DNA of 64,000 nt, from assembly GCF_004310395.1 (NCBI RefSeq), contig NZ_BFAX01000001.1, forward strand, positions 204,853 to 268,852, given 5' to 3'. Shown here one piece after another: positions 37,283 through 47,225 of this stretch (positions are counted from its first letter, which is position 1; every line of letters begins with the position of its first letter). The position numbers and the translations under genes were made by a program. This stretch comes from Methanofervidicoccus abyssi. Its GTDB lineage: Archaea > AGJL01 > Methanococci > Methanococcales > Methanococcaceae. The notes beneath the pieces are model-generated. The model was not told the origin of the DNA. It saw only the letters and a program-made list of their open reading frames with translations, and searched no databases.

Positions 37283-38335
37283 TTAACTCCTAATCCTTTT
37301 TAAAATCTTTGATATATACTCCTCTATTTTCTTGTTAATGGCATCCCTTAGAGATTCCAAGAGTTTCATATTCTCTTCGCTGATAACAATCTCTTCATCT
37401 ACGTAAGGTGTATTCTCAAGTTTCTTATTCCCCTTTAGAACTTCTATATCAGAGAAAGTACCCAACAACAACCTACCTGTTGATCTTATTTCCTTTTCCA
37501 CTGTAATACCTTCCTTTTTTCCGTAGATACTGAAGAGGGGAAACTTGGTTATGGTATTGGAGCCACTCATTATCAATGGGCCTATGTTACTAAGTTTATC
37601 TACCCAAGTACCTGTGATTATCTCTATCTTTGGAAAGTTAAGTCTCACAGTGGAAATCCAATTCATGTACTCCAAGGTAGTGATGGAACTTCTGTTTTCA
37701 AATATAGTGTTTTTCTGGGGATTTAAGGAGTAGAAGGTTATCCTGTCTAGGTCCAACTCCTCTATTAAGTCTAGTAGTTTATCAATATCCTTCTCCTTCT
37801 CTCCTAAACCAAGTATGATAGTTATACCTGTCTTTAAGCCGTACTCTTTAGCCTTCAATAGCATGTCCTTTGTTTTATCCAGAGGTTTCTGGGGACAGAG
37901 ATATCTATGGAGATCCTCATTTACAGTCTCCACTGCTCCAACAATACCCTCTACCAGATCTAAGTTCAACTTCTCGAAATCTATAATGCCCACATTTAAA
38001 TACTGTTTAGACTTTTGGAGGTATGCAACTAACTCCAATATCCTGTTTAACTCCTTAGGTGTATATCCATAACCTCCAGAGATGAACTCCAACTTCCAGC
38101 CTATCCTCTTCATAAGTATTGCCTCTGCAAGTATGCCCTCCAATCTTCTCCTGGCAGATTTAGGATCCTTTATTTTATTTTTCTGGGTGGACATGTAGCA
38201 GAACTTACAGGGATCCTTGAGATTACAGTACCACCCTAAGAAGAGTGCCCTTTTTAAATCGACGAAATTTCCATGGTACTTAGTAGTTAGTTTATAAGCT
38301 TTGATAGAGTTCTCCATAACTTCTAAAGGGTCCAT
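37283..38335 (-). CDS. Radical SAM enzyme with CX5CX2C motif (HcgA/BioB-like)
   Basis: This 350-residue radical SAM protein has its cluster cysteines as C37, C43 and C46 (CNLKDPCKFC). The rare CX5CX2C spacing is reported for HcgA (HmdB), which acts in synthesis of the guanylylpyridinol cofactor of [Fe]-hydrogenase. The barrel includes EFISGGYGY, GITIILGLGEKEKD and FYSLNPQ. A second CX5CX2C protein at 57832 is closer to HcgA, so this one may be a paralogue with a different substrate. ATG 38335 is chosen because GGAG sits 6 bases before it; an ATG at 38347 has no such site. Confidence 0.78.
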   Translation of the reverse strand: MDPLEVMENSIKAYKLTTKYHGNFVDLKRALFLGWYCNLKDPCKFCYMSTQKNKIKDPKSARRRLEGILAEAILMKRIGWKLEFISGGYGYTPKELNRILELVAYLQKSKQYLNVGIIDFEKLNLDLVEGIVGAVETVNEDLHRYLCPQKPLDKTKDMLLKAKEYGLKTGITIILGLGEKEKDIDKLLDLIEELDLDRITFYSLNPQKNTIFENRSSITTLEYMNWISTVRLNFPKIEIITGTWVDKLSNIGPLIMSGSNTITKFPLFSIYGKKEGITVEKEIRSTGRLLLGTFSDIEVLKGNKKLENTPYVDEEIVISEENMKLLESLRDAINKKIEEYISKILKRIRS

Positions 38336-38712
38336 AAGAATCTCCATGAGTTTTTTATTTTTTTTATCTTAACAATTAACAAATTTGACAGAGATACGAT
38401 AAAAGAGCTTCATAAATAATTTTCACTCCAAATCTGTTAAACTCTCTTGGACCATTGGACATGTTATGAGCTTATTCAATCCTCGAAGACAAAAATAGCA
38501 CTAGAAATTAAAGATCCTGAATACTGGGATGAAGAAGTTAGATTAGAAAAATATCCAAGGGATCATCTTCCTCCAATCTTCAGGAGTAGTTATCTGGTTA
38601 TACTTTTATCTTTTTAAATTAATTTTTTATCTTATTATTTTCATATACTGTTTTCATTATTTTTAACATTTTGATAGAAATTAGGGTATATAAAAATAAA
38701 GTAATTTAAAAA
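38336..38712. other. 377-bp interval with coding-like remnant and F1/F2 element
   Basis: Positions about 38495-38610 on the plus strand stay open and read IKDPEYWDEEVRLEKYPRD, which overlaps the inverted F2 pair. It has no start, so either a gene remnant or chance. The left part (38390-38500) has near-coding composition without a frame. Confidence 0.4.
38515..38694 (-). repeat. F1-F2 composite intergenic element, locus 3, with inverted F2
   Basis: On the minus strand F1 (38663-38694, ACCCTAATTTCTATCAAAAT) precedes F2 (38560-38588, CTCCTGAAGATTGGAGGAAG) with starts 106 bases apart. A second F2 in opposite orientation (38515-38545, TCCTGAATACTGGGATGAAG) makes an imperfect inverted repeat with it (TCCTGAA against TTCAGGA). 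Confidence 0.5.
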
Positions 38713-38958
38713 TCATTTTTTTGACAATTTTACTAAGACTATATTTCCTATAGACTCTACAACTCTATAGGGTATAACAACCTTCTTAGAGGGGTCATCT
38801 ACCTTATCTTTTAAACATCCCTTGTAGACATCACTTACCACTATACCACTCACTACAGCCTTTTCAGTATCTATCATGGCGTCGTAGACTTCTCCAACGT
38901 AGTAACCCTTTGTAGTGTATATCTTTTTATTCAGGATTTCACTAACTTTAATTGCCAT
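38713..38958 (-). CDS. PRC-barrel domain protein
   Basis: This 81-residue protein consists of one PRC-barrel: [21 protein letters not shown] followed by an acidic turn and [21 protein letters not shown]-barrels occur in RimM and in small archaeal proteins proposed to act in cell division (CdpB type) or RNA metabolism; which applies here is not clear. It lies downstream of guaB and a C/D box sRNA on the same strand, and its ribosome-binding site AGGTGG is just before the ATG. Confidence 0.85.
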   Translation of the reverse strand: MAIKVSEILNKKIYTTKGYYVGEVYDAMIDTEKAVVSGIVVSDVYKGCLKDKVDDPSKKVVIPYRVVESIGNIVLVKLSKK

Positions 38959-38982
38959 AGTAAGACCACCTAAATTTTTAAT

Positions 38983-39042
38983 ACCTGTCAGGCAGTGCCG
39001 GTATCCTCATCCTATCAGCGGGGGTAACTCTCATCATCCAGG

Positions 39043-39043
<1 letters not shown>
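38983..39043 (-). ncRNA. C/D box sRNA (2'-O-methylation guide)
   Basis: Reading the minus strand, the elements in order are stem ACCTG, box C ATGATGA (39031-39037), a 12-nt guide GAGTTACCCCCG, box D' CTGA (39015-39018), a 4-nt spacer, box C' ATGAGGA (39004-39010), a 12-nt guide TACCGGCACTGC, box D CTGA (38988-38991), and closing stem CAGGT. All features of an archaeal dual-guide sRNA are present. The N+5 rule predicts methylation of a G in CGGGGGUAACUC and of a U in GCAGUGCCGGUA, if those targets exist in rRNA or tRNA. The 5' stem starts at the last base of the guaB stop codon, so it may be cut from the guaB mRNA. Confidence 0.85.
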
Positions 39044-41012
<1,969 letters not shown>

Positions 41013-41534
41013 ATGAGACCATTAACTAAGGGTAATATAAAATACATAGTAGATCAAGATACACCTATTCAGCAGTACTTCTGTAGTTTGTTGTTAAGTA
41101 CCTTAGCAGAACTTATAGAAGATTCTCAGTTATTTATAGATTCTGTAATGGAGGCTATAGGTCCTAACCTCTACGTAATCCTAAAGGCAAAGAAGTTAAT
41201 TAAGGAAAATTACTCAGATTTTGAAGATTTTATCAGGGATGTAAATAATGCTATGAATATATGTGATAGTGTAAATGTTATCCCTGATAAAGATTCATTA
41301 GTTGTCTATCTTTATAGGAACTATGGATACTGTAAATACTGCCCAGTAAATATCGGTGGAGCAGATCTAGTGTCTACAGGGTGTCCATTTCCAGTTTTAT
41401 TTGAAGTTATGGGAAAAGAGGCAGGATTTGAATATAAGGCTACTGGTATTAAAAGAGAAGAAAGAGCCTGTGTAATATATTATAAAAAGGTTAAAAATAA
41501 TATAAAAGGTATCAACATCATAGGATATAAATAA
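41013..41534 (+). CDS. Cysteine-containing protein, unknown; faint V4R resemblance
   Basis: This 173-residue protein has no signal peptide or membrane helix. A cysteine cluster (GYCKYCPVN, STGCPFP, RACVIYY) lies in its last 70 residues and could bind metal. The spacing and closing CVIYYKK faintly recall 4-vinyl reductase (V4R) hydrocarbon-binding proteins, but I am not confident. ATG 41013 is preferred over a GTG 9 bases upstream. Monocistronic, with a TATA-like stretch about 90-100 bases upstream. Confidence 0.65.
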   Translation: MRPLTKGNIKYIVDQDTPIQQYFCSLLLSTLAELIEDSQLFIDSVMEAIGPNLYVILKAKKLIKENYSDFEDFIRDVNNAMNICDSVNVIPDKDSLVVYLYRNYGYCKYCPVNIGGADLVSTGCPFPVLFEVMGKEAGFEYKATGIKREERACVIYYKKVKNNIKGINIIGYK

Positions 41535-41653
41535 GAGAGTTAAAGAGTATCATAGATAACGCTCATCAGGATAAAGAACTATGAGTCCTGAACCTTTCAT
41601 GAGACTAAAACTACAAAGACTACCTTAAAAGAGAAGATCACCTTTATAGTAGC

Positions 41654-42025
41654 TTATCCACCTAATCTCAGTATAGCCTCTGCTATATCTCCGTTACACT
41701 CCTCAAGTGCCTTAAGAGCTTCCTCTCTTGAAACGTTACACTGATTCATAACCAACTGGATATCCTCCTCAGTTATCTCCAACTTAACTTCTTCGTCCTT
41801 TATATCTTCCTCTTTTTTTATCTTTTTAACTTTCCCAGAAATAGTGTATGTTTTATTTCCAAACATGTCCATTACTTGAACCTTAGGTTTCTCAAAGATC
41901 AAGATTTTATCCTCCAATTCAATGGTTACCTTTAAAGCCTTTAATTCCTCAGTTTCCATACCCATTTCTTTCATCATCTTCTGCATCTGTTTTATCATTC
42001 TTGGACTCATCTTTCCAGGAAACAT
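41654..42025 (-). CDS. nac: Nascent polypeptide-associated complex protein
   Basis: Archaeal homodimeric NAC binds ribosomes and emerging chains. In 123 residues it has a Met-rich start (MSPRMIKQMQKMMKEMGM), the NAC beta-barrel (VTIELEDKILIFEKPKV) and a C-terminal UBA domain (CNVSREEALKALEECNGDIAEAI). Length and order are normal. ATG follows AGGTGAAAGT. Confidence 0.95.
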   Translation of the reverse strand: MFPGKMSPRMIKQMQKMMKEMGMETEELKALKVTIELEDKILIFEKPKVQVMDMFGNKTYTISGKVKKIKKEEDIKDEEVKLEITEEDIQLVMNQCNVSREEALKALEECNGDIAEAILRLGG

Positions 42026-42665
42026 ACTTTCACCTCAGGTTTTTAATAATTAATGATTAAATCCCTAATATTATTATATAATTTACTTTAGTTTCTATTG
42101 GAGTAGTGATTAAAAGAATAATAAAAATTATTAGTATTACAATGAAAATGAAAAAATTCTTACATTGTTGATATCACAGTTGTATCAGAAAAATTTTTGA
42201 AGTTTTATATTTAAAATGATTAGGGTTTTTTATTTTTGAAATCTTATTTTATTATTTTTTTATAATTATCATTATTTATGGTTTTTTATAGGATTATTTA
42301 CAATAACGAAACAAAATTCTAAGATCAATAAAAGAATAATAAAAAAGAAAAGCAATAAATAGAGGTAAAGAGTAAAAATATAACCTCTATGCCAGAATAT
42401 ATGGAAACAGAGTGAAGTTTCTGCAATCCTCCTTCTTAGAAAATTTTTACCTTTTTTATTAATTTTGCTTATGTATCTATCACCAATATTATAAATCTTC
42501 CAATATTATTAATAGATATTAAAATTTTATATCTCAATATTACAAATTATGTGTAATATATAGTTTTTGATGTAAGATAAAAATAAAAATAAAAAATTTC
42601 CATGATATCTTGATGGGAAAAGATATTATATACAATATTGAGGGATATCTACCATAGGTGAAACC
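42026..42665. other. 640-bp divergent gene-free stretch
   Basis: An F1 copy at 42081-42116 and a possible degenerate F2 on the minus strand near 42415-42445 are the only recognisable pieces. Long T and A runs occupy 42220-42300. No gene is visible despite the length. Confidence 0.45.
42081..42116 (+). repeat. F1 dispersed intergenic motif
   Basis: CTTTAGTTTCTATTGGAGTA followed by GTGATTAAAAG. It agrees almost base for base with the minus-strand copy at 56606-56643, including the GTGATTAAAA tail. Confidence 0.55.
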
Positions 42666-43433
42666 ATGAAAAATGTAGAAAAAACTGTTGAAAAATTAAC
42701 GCACTTTATAAAGAATGTTGTAAAAAAAGCCGGGGCCAGGGGGGTTGTTGTGGGGTTGAGTGGAGGGATAGACAGTTCTGTCGTGGCTACACTATGTGTA
42801 AAGGCTCTTGGGAGGGATAAAGTATTGGGAGTTATAATGCCTGAGAGGGACTCAGACCCTAAGGATATAGAACATGCTAAGATGATTGCAGAAAAACTCG
42901 GTATAAGGTATATACTATCAGATATCACAGATATACTAAGGGCATTTGGAGCAGGTGGTTATATCCCCACAAGGGAGTTTGATAAGATAGCAGATGGAAA
43001 CCTGAAGGCCAGGATAAGGATGTGTATTCTTTATTACTTTGCAAATAGGAGAAAGCTTCTTGTTGCCGGCACCTCCAACAAATCAGAACTCTATATGGGG
43101 TATGGAACGAAGTATGGGGACTTAGGTAGCGACTTTCTCGTTATAGGTAACCTCTTTAAGACTGAAGTTAGAGAGTTGGCAAAGTATTTAGGAATACCTC
43201 AGGAGATAATAAATAAGCCTCCATCAGCAGGACTTTGGAAGGGACAGAGAGATGAAGAAGAGTTAGGAATAACCTACGAAGTGTTAGATAGAATACTCGA
43301 AAGGATAGAGAAGGGGGAAGACAAGGAGAAGATATCCAAGAATTTAAATGTTCCACTATTTCAAGTGGAGGAGATACTAAATAGAATAGAGGCCAACAGG
43401 CACAAGTTAGGTCCAATATTTCCTCCAAAGTAA
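42666..43433 (+). CDS. nadE: NAD synthetase
   Basis: It amidates nicotinic acid adenine dinucleotide with ammonia to make NAD. The 255 residues have the PP-loop GLSGGIDSSVVA near 32-43, TSNKSELYMGYGTKYGD, and KPPSAGLWKGQRDE. It is the short ammonia-dependent form without a glutaminase domain, as usual for archaea. ATG follows AGGTGAAACC. Confidence 0.95.
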   Translation: MKNVEKTVEKLTHFIKNVVKKAGARGVVVGLSGGIDSSVVATLCVKALGRDKVLGVIMPERDSDPKDIEHAKMIAEKLGIRYILSDITDILRAFGAGGYIPTREFDKIADGNLKARIRMCILYYFANRRKLLVAGTSNKSELYMGYGTKYGDLGSDFLVIGNLFKTEVRELAKYLGIPQEIINKPPSAGLWKGQRDEEELGITYEVLDRILERIEKGEDKEKISKNLNVPLFQVEEILNRIEANRHKLGPIFPPK

Positions 43434-43485
43434 TAGGCATAAATTATTAACATCCACATTAAATCAAAAAATAGAGATCTTTAAA

Positions 43486-43627
43486 GATACTCTAAGTCCT
43501 ATCAAATGGTTAAAAATAATAAAAATAGTATATTATTATAAAATAATCAGGGTAAAAATAATAATTTAGAAAAGTATAAATAGATATCTGCTCCTGGAGA
43601 TGGAGATTGGAGAAAGGCTATCCCTGG
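43486..43627 (+). repeat. F1-F2 composite intergenic element, locus 4
   Basis: F1 at 43486-43518 (CTCTAAGTCCTATCAAATGG then TTAAAAATA) and F2 at 43590-43627 (CTCCTGGAGATGGAGATTGG). The starts are 104 bases apart. The tail ATATTTTCTAAT after F2 is shared with locus 5. It lies between convergent nadE and rps3ae. Confidence 0.55.
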
Positions 43628-43742
43628 ATATTTTCTAATCTAACATTAGATATTTTTTTTGTTTAAAAGTATTTTATTATTATATTTATTATCTTTTTAT
43701 TATTATATTTACAATATATTTATTAGAGTAGTATTAAAGTAA

Positions 43743-44405
43743 TCACTCCTCTTTTTTCTCCTCTAGCATTTTGTTTTCTTCTCCGGATGCCACCGATGTT
43801 TCACCAAACTCTAAAACCTCAGACTTGTAAATCTCTACTTTTTTAATTGGGAATATCTTTTTACATTCTTCATATATCTTTGTATTTAACTCATCTAAGA
43901 GCATGGCCTGAACAAATTCTGGGAATGTTGAATTCTTTGCAGTTTCTCTAATGATCTCTTCTGTTTTCTTTCTAATATCGGTTTTATGGCGATCTCTTGC
44001 CCTGTACGCAGTTAATACCATTGCCTTTACCCTTATCTTGTAGTTATCCTTTGTTCTTACATCTATAATTGTTGTTACCTTACTCATCCTCCTCCTTACC
44101 AGGGATTTTATATACTCCCTCGTTGTATCATGGCCTATGAATTGTGTTGTAGCGTTGTTTCCACTAACCCCATTTATCTTAAAGTACATCCTTATCATAT
44201 GTTTGGCAGGATCATTTATGAGATCCTGTAAACTAACCTCTGCTACCCTCCCAATTACCTTTGCAGGATCGTTTGCTGGAGTCTGTCCTATCAGAACACC
44301 TCCAAAGGCCTGAGGTGTATATATATTATACCACACCTTTGTTTTCCAAGTATCCTTAGCAATCTTTTTTCCCCTGGTAGTAGTCCTAGCTTTCATCCTT
44401 ACCAT
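43743..44405 (-). CDS. rps3ae: 30S ribosomal protein S3Ae
   Basis: Archaeal/eukaryotic small-subunit protein (eS1). Basic N-terminus KKIAKDTWKTKVWYNIYTP, central RVAEVSLQDL and KTDIRKKTEEIIRE are family features; 220 residues is normal. The C-terminus is a short Glu/Lys tail. It follows the zinc-finger gene and rps2 on the same strand after 70 bases. Confidence 0.96.
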   Translation of the reverse strand: MVRMKARTTTRGKKIAKDTWKTKVWYNIYTPQAFGGVLIGQTPANDPAKVIGRVAEVSLQDLINDPAKHMIRMYFKINGVSGNNATTQFIGHDTTREYIKSLVRRRMSKVTTIIDVRTKDNYKIRVKAMVLTAYRARDRHKTDIRKKTEEIIRETAKNSTFPEFVQAMLLDELNTKIYEECKKIFPIKKVEIYKSEVLEFGETSVASGEENKMLEEKKEE

Positions 44406-44475
44406 AGTTACACCTCATGCTATTGTTTTTAGTGATTTTTAGTGATTAAAAATATTAATAAAATATTAATAATAA

Positions 44476-45105
44476 TCATAATAGATATTCAGTTAGATCC
44501 ACATAGTTCTTAAAAGGTTTTGTAGGTTGGGCGTATATTCTCTTTATATTCCTTGCAATCTCCCTCTTAGAGGTTCCTTTCTCTGTCTTTATCATTTTTA
44601 TTTTAAAGAAACCCTCCCCAACACGGTAAATATATCTGCTATCAAATACATAATCTTGGGGAACGAGTACATTTACAGAGTATGTCTTTCTTCCATCGTT
44701 GATAGATATACCTACCTTTTTAGGAATACTTAAAGATTTTGTCCATATAGTCCCTATATCTCCAACCTTTAAAGAGTGGATTCGCCTCTTACCTTCTATG
44801 CTCGTTATCTCCAAATCCTCCCCCTCTATGTTAATCACGTCTCCAACCTTTAATACTTCTTCAATAGGCATTTGGATAACTTTTTTTTCAGATTTTCCAT
44901 ACCTGCTGATTATTACCTTTACATCCTTCAACTTGATAGTTCTTTCCATCTCCCATATATAGCCACAGTCTAAACATTTTACCTTTAACTTTATATGTCT
45001 CTTAGATTCCTGCCTCTTTATAACTCTATGGGGAGTAATATCGCCACAGAGAGGACATTGGAAAGAGAGGATTTCCTCACTTTCATCCCCCATTTTCCCA
45101 TCCAT
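44476..45105 (-). CDS. HVO_0476-type zinc finger protein
   Basis: This 209-residue archaeal protein has a C4 zinc finger (CPLCGD near residue 17 and CLDCGY near 46). A strongly basic/acidic beta-rich region that includes KVGDVINIEGEDLEITSI and KVGDIGTIWTKSL follows. The family is conserved next to ribosomal or translation genes; its biochemical role is unknown. It sits between rps2 (4 bases) and rps3ae. An ATG at 45093 is an alternative start. Confidence 0.82.
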   Translation of the reverse strand: MDGKMGDESEEILSFQCPLCGDITPHRVIKRQESKRHIKLKVKCLDCGYIWEMERTIKLKDVKVIISRYGKSEKKVIQMPIEEVLKVGDVINIEGEDLEITSIEGKRRIHSLKVGDIGTIWTKSLSIPKKVGISINDGRKTYSVNVLVPQDYVFDSRYIYRVGEGFFKIKMIKTEKGTSKREIARNIKRIYAQPTKPFKNYVDLTEYLL

Positions 45106-45109
45106 CTAT

Positions 45110-45775
45110 TTATTTTTTCCTCCTTTTTCTCCTCCTTCCCTTCTGGAACTGTTGTGGTATAATTCTTATCTTAACGTTCATTGCCCTCTCTAAGAACTCC
45201 TCGTAGGTAAAGGGCACTTCCTCTCCAATTATACCCTTATTTTTTAAATACTCCCTAGCCATGAGATAGTAGATTAGGGCAACTGCCTTTCTACCCTTAT
45301 TGTTTGTCGGAATTACAAAGTCTATAAAGGACGTTAGATGTTCTGTATCACACATACCTACAATAGGAATGCCTACTTCAATAGCTTCCTTCAGTGCCTG
45401 TCTATCTACTCTCGGATCACTGAGGAAGAGTATTTCAGGTTCCATGAAACTCTTAGTTACAGGGTTGGTTAAGGTACCTGGTATAAACCTTCCTGCAACT
45501 GTTGTTATACCTGTTACTTCTCCAAATTTCTTTAATGGACCCATGGAGTATATCCTCCTTGAAACAGCTAGGATATCCTCAGGTTCATACCTTGCCAGGA
45601 ACTTACTTGCCAGTCTTATTCTCTCATCAGTCTTTCTAACATCTAACACATAGAGTCCATCAGATCTTACCCTGTAGATGAACCTCTTCATGTCTTCTGT
45701 TTTCTGCATGGTACCTATATGTACTCCTGCAGCTAAGTAGGTATCTAAGGTTACCAGCATGTTCTCTTCTGTCAT
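45110..45775 (-). CDS. rps2: 30S ribosomal protein S2
   Basis: The 221 residues contain [19 protein letters not shown] near the start, [20 protein letters not shown], and [21 protein letters not shown], all standard for archaeal S2. The C-terminus ends in a run of Arg and Lys. First gene of the rps2-zinc finger-rps3ae group. Confidence 0.97.
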   Translation of the reverse strand: MTEENMLVTLDTYLAAGVHIGTMQKTEDMKRFIYRVRSDGLYVLDVRKTDERIRLASKFLARYEPEDILAVSRRIYSMGPLKKFGEVTGITTVAGRFIPGTLTNPVTKSFMEPEILFLSDPRVDRQALKEAIEVGIPIVGMCDTEHLTSFIDFVIPTNNKGRKAVALIYYLMAREYLKNKGIIGEEVPFTYEEFLERAMNVKIRIIPQQFQKGRRRKRRKK

Positions 45776-45972
45776 ACTATACCTCCAAAAGAGTGGTTTT
45801 TAATTTTATTTAAATAAGATTTTTAAATTTTTAATAAAAGAGTGGTTTTTACTCCCTGCTATTTTTGGATAAAAATCCAAAGTATTTAAATCTTTCGGTA
45901 GGAAATGTAAAGATACTAAAATCTTGCAATATCATGGGAAAATATATCTCTATGTCTTCCAAAGTGATAATT

Positions 45973-46491
45973 ATGGTTATAAAGAGAATGACTCTAATAC
46001 TCTATAACTCTTATGATAAGAGAAGGTGGCACGAGGCTCATAAAAGGGCTATAGCCAGAGCAGCACCTGTATGTTATGCTTTCAATTGCAACCTTGCAAT
46101 TATGGACTTTCCCTGTACTAAGGAGGATATAAAATCCATAGAAACTACAATTGGAGAATCTGGAGAGTATCTGAAAAAGTTAATTGAGAGCAACAGATTT
46201 AATATAGTGGATAGTTATCAACCCCAATTCGGAATACCTATTGCGACAACATCAAAACCAAATGATAAAAAGTCTATAACACCTGAGGAAGTAGCGCAAC
46301 TACTATTTAAAAAACCCTGTGGATTGTATATCGGTCTTGGAAGGCGCGGATTACCACGGGAGGTATTTGAGTTCTGTAAATATCATTTGGATATAACTAA
46401 GAGGAGAATTTCTCTGGAAACCTGTACTGCTATAGGAATAATACCTGCTGTAATAGATACATATATAGACATGTTTAAAAAAGTTAGATAA
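45973..46491 (+). CDS. DUF531 family protein
   Basis: This 172-residue protein of a methanogen-typical family of unknown function reads MTLILYNSYDKRRWHEAHKR, NLAIMDFPCTKED, and LYIGLGRRGLPREV. The last is a glycine-rich loop that could bind a nucleotide or phosphate. ATG 45973 follows AAAGTGATAATT, a good Shine-Dalgarno match; the frame stays open upstream to 45865 without support, and 45988 is another possible start. Confidence 0.78.
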   Translation: MVIKRMTLILYNSYDKRRWHEAHKRAIARAAPVCYAFNCNLAIMDFPCTKEDIKSIETTIGESGEYLKKLIESNRFNIVDSYQPQFGIPIATTSKPNDKKSITPEEVAQLLFKKPCGLYIGLGRRGLPREVFEFCKYHLDITKRRISLETCTAIGIIPAVIDTYIDMFKKVR

Positions 46492-46493
46492 TA

Positions 46494-46783
46494 TAAACCC
46501 TGGTTCATCTAGTTCATCAAAAAGTTAAAAAACAATGATTGTAAAAATAATAAAAATTAATAAAAATGGTAATAAAGTAAAAAATTAAATATATATAATA
46601 TACCACATCTATTTATCCCTGAACGTTGGAGAAGATGATCTTCTGTAAATATTTTCTAATATCATCCAACTATATCTTTGGTTTCGGAAAGATCTTAGAG
46701 TAGGATGTAGTCATTATTATTTTATGGGAATTTTATATTACTATTCTTATAATTGCTACTAAATGGGGACTAAGTGTAAGTAA
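46494..46783 (+). repeat. F1-F2 composite intergenic element, locus 5, with flanking inverted F1
   Basis: A degenerate F1 at 46494-46530 (AAACCCTGGTTCATCTAGTT) is followed by F2 at 46616-46645 (TCCCTGAACGTTGGAGAAGA). An inverted F1 lies at 46751-46783 (minus: ACTTAGTCCCCATTTAGTAG). AGAAGAT-G-ATCTTCT inside F2 is a perfect small hairpin. F1 to F2 starts are 122 bases apart. Confidence 0.5.
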
Positions 46784-46810
46784 TATAAAAATTATAAAAA
46801 ATTATAAAAA

Positions 46811-46829
46811 AGAAAATTATATATATAAG
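46811..46829 (+). promoter_or_regulatory. Probable promoter of the A1A0 ATP synthase operon
   Basis: AGAAAATTATATATATAAG contains a purine-rich BRE-like part and a strong TATA box. Transcription is expected about 25 bases downstream, near 46853, giving a leader of about 36 nt before the GTG at 46889. This fits archaeal promoter spacing. Confidence 0.6.
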
Positions 46830-46888
46830 ATATAAAAGGTACTTTTTAAAAAGCTAATAAATTTTTATAAAGATAAGGAGGTAATTCT

Positions 46889-47206
46889 GTGACTGTGATA
46901 GAAGCTGTTAAAAAAATAAAACATGCGGAAAAGGAAGCCATTGAGATAATAGAGAATGCAAAAAAAGAGGCAGAAAGGATAAAGTTAGATGCCATAGAGA
47001 AAGGTAAAAAGATTATAGAAGAGGCTGAGGAAGAGGCCCACAAAAAAGTGGAAGAGTTAATCCAAAGGAGTGAAGAAATAGCTAAAAAAGAAGCAGAAAA
47101 TATTATAGAAACTGGAGAGAGTGAAATATACAAAATGGAGTCCATTGCCAAGGTAAAAATACTCTCCTTGAAGTTAGAGGATGTGTTAGATATTTTCAAA
47201 GTTTAA
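46889..47206 (+). CDS. ahaH: A1A0 ATP synthase subunit H
   Basis: This peripheral stalk subunit of 105 residues is an almost continuous coiled coil rich in Lys, Glu and Ala ([20 protein letters not shown]) that pairs with subunit E. The start is GTG with a strong AAGGAGGT 8 bases upstream. First gene of the nine-subunit operon H-I-K-E-C-F-A-B-D. Confidence 0.93.
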   Translation: MTVIEAVKKIKHAEKEAIEIIENAKKEAERIKLDAIEKGKKIIEEAEEEAHKKVEELIQRSEEIAKKEAENIIETGESEIYKMESIAKVKILSLKLEDVLDIFKV

Positions 47207-47225
47207 TATTAGAAAGGTGGTGTTA

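Larger units (their letters stand above)
46492..46888. other. 397-bp leader region of the ATP synthase operon
   Basis: It contains the locus 5 repeat element (46494-46645), an inverted F1 (46751-46783) and the probable operon promoter at 46811-46829. No gene is seen. Confidence 0.5.

Noticed and set aside
41535..41653. Possible C/D box sRNA between the cysteine-cluster protein and nac
   Set aside because: CTGA and ATGA-like boxes occur but not in the correct order and spacing, and no terminal stem forms.
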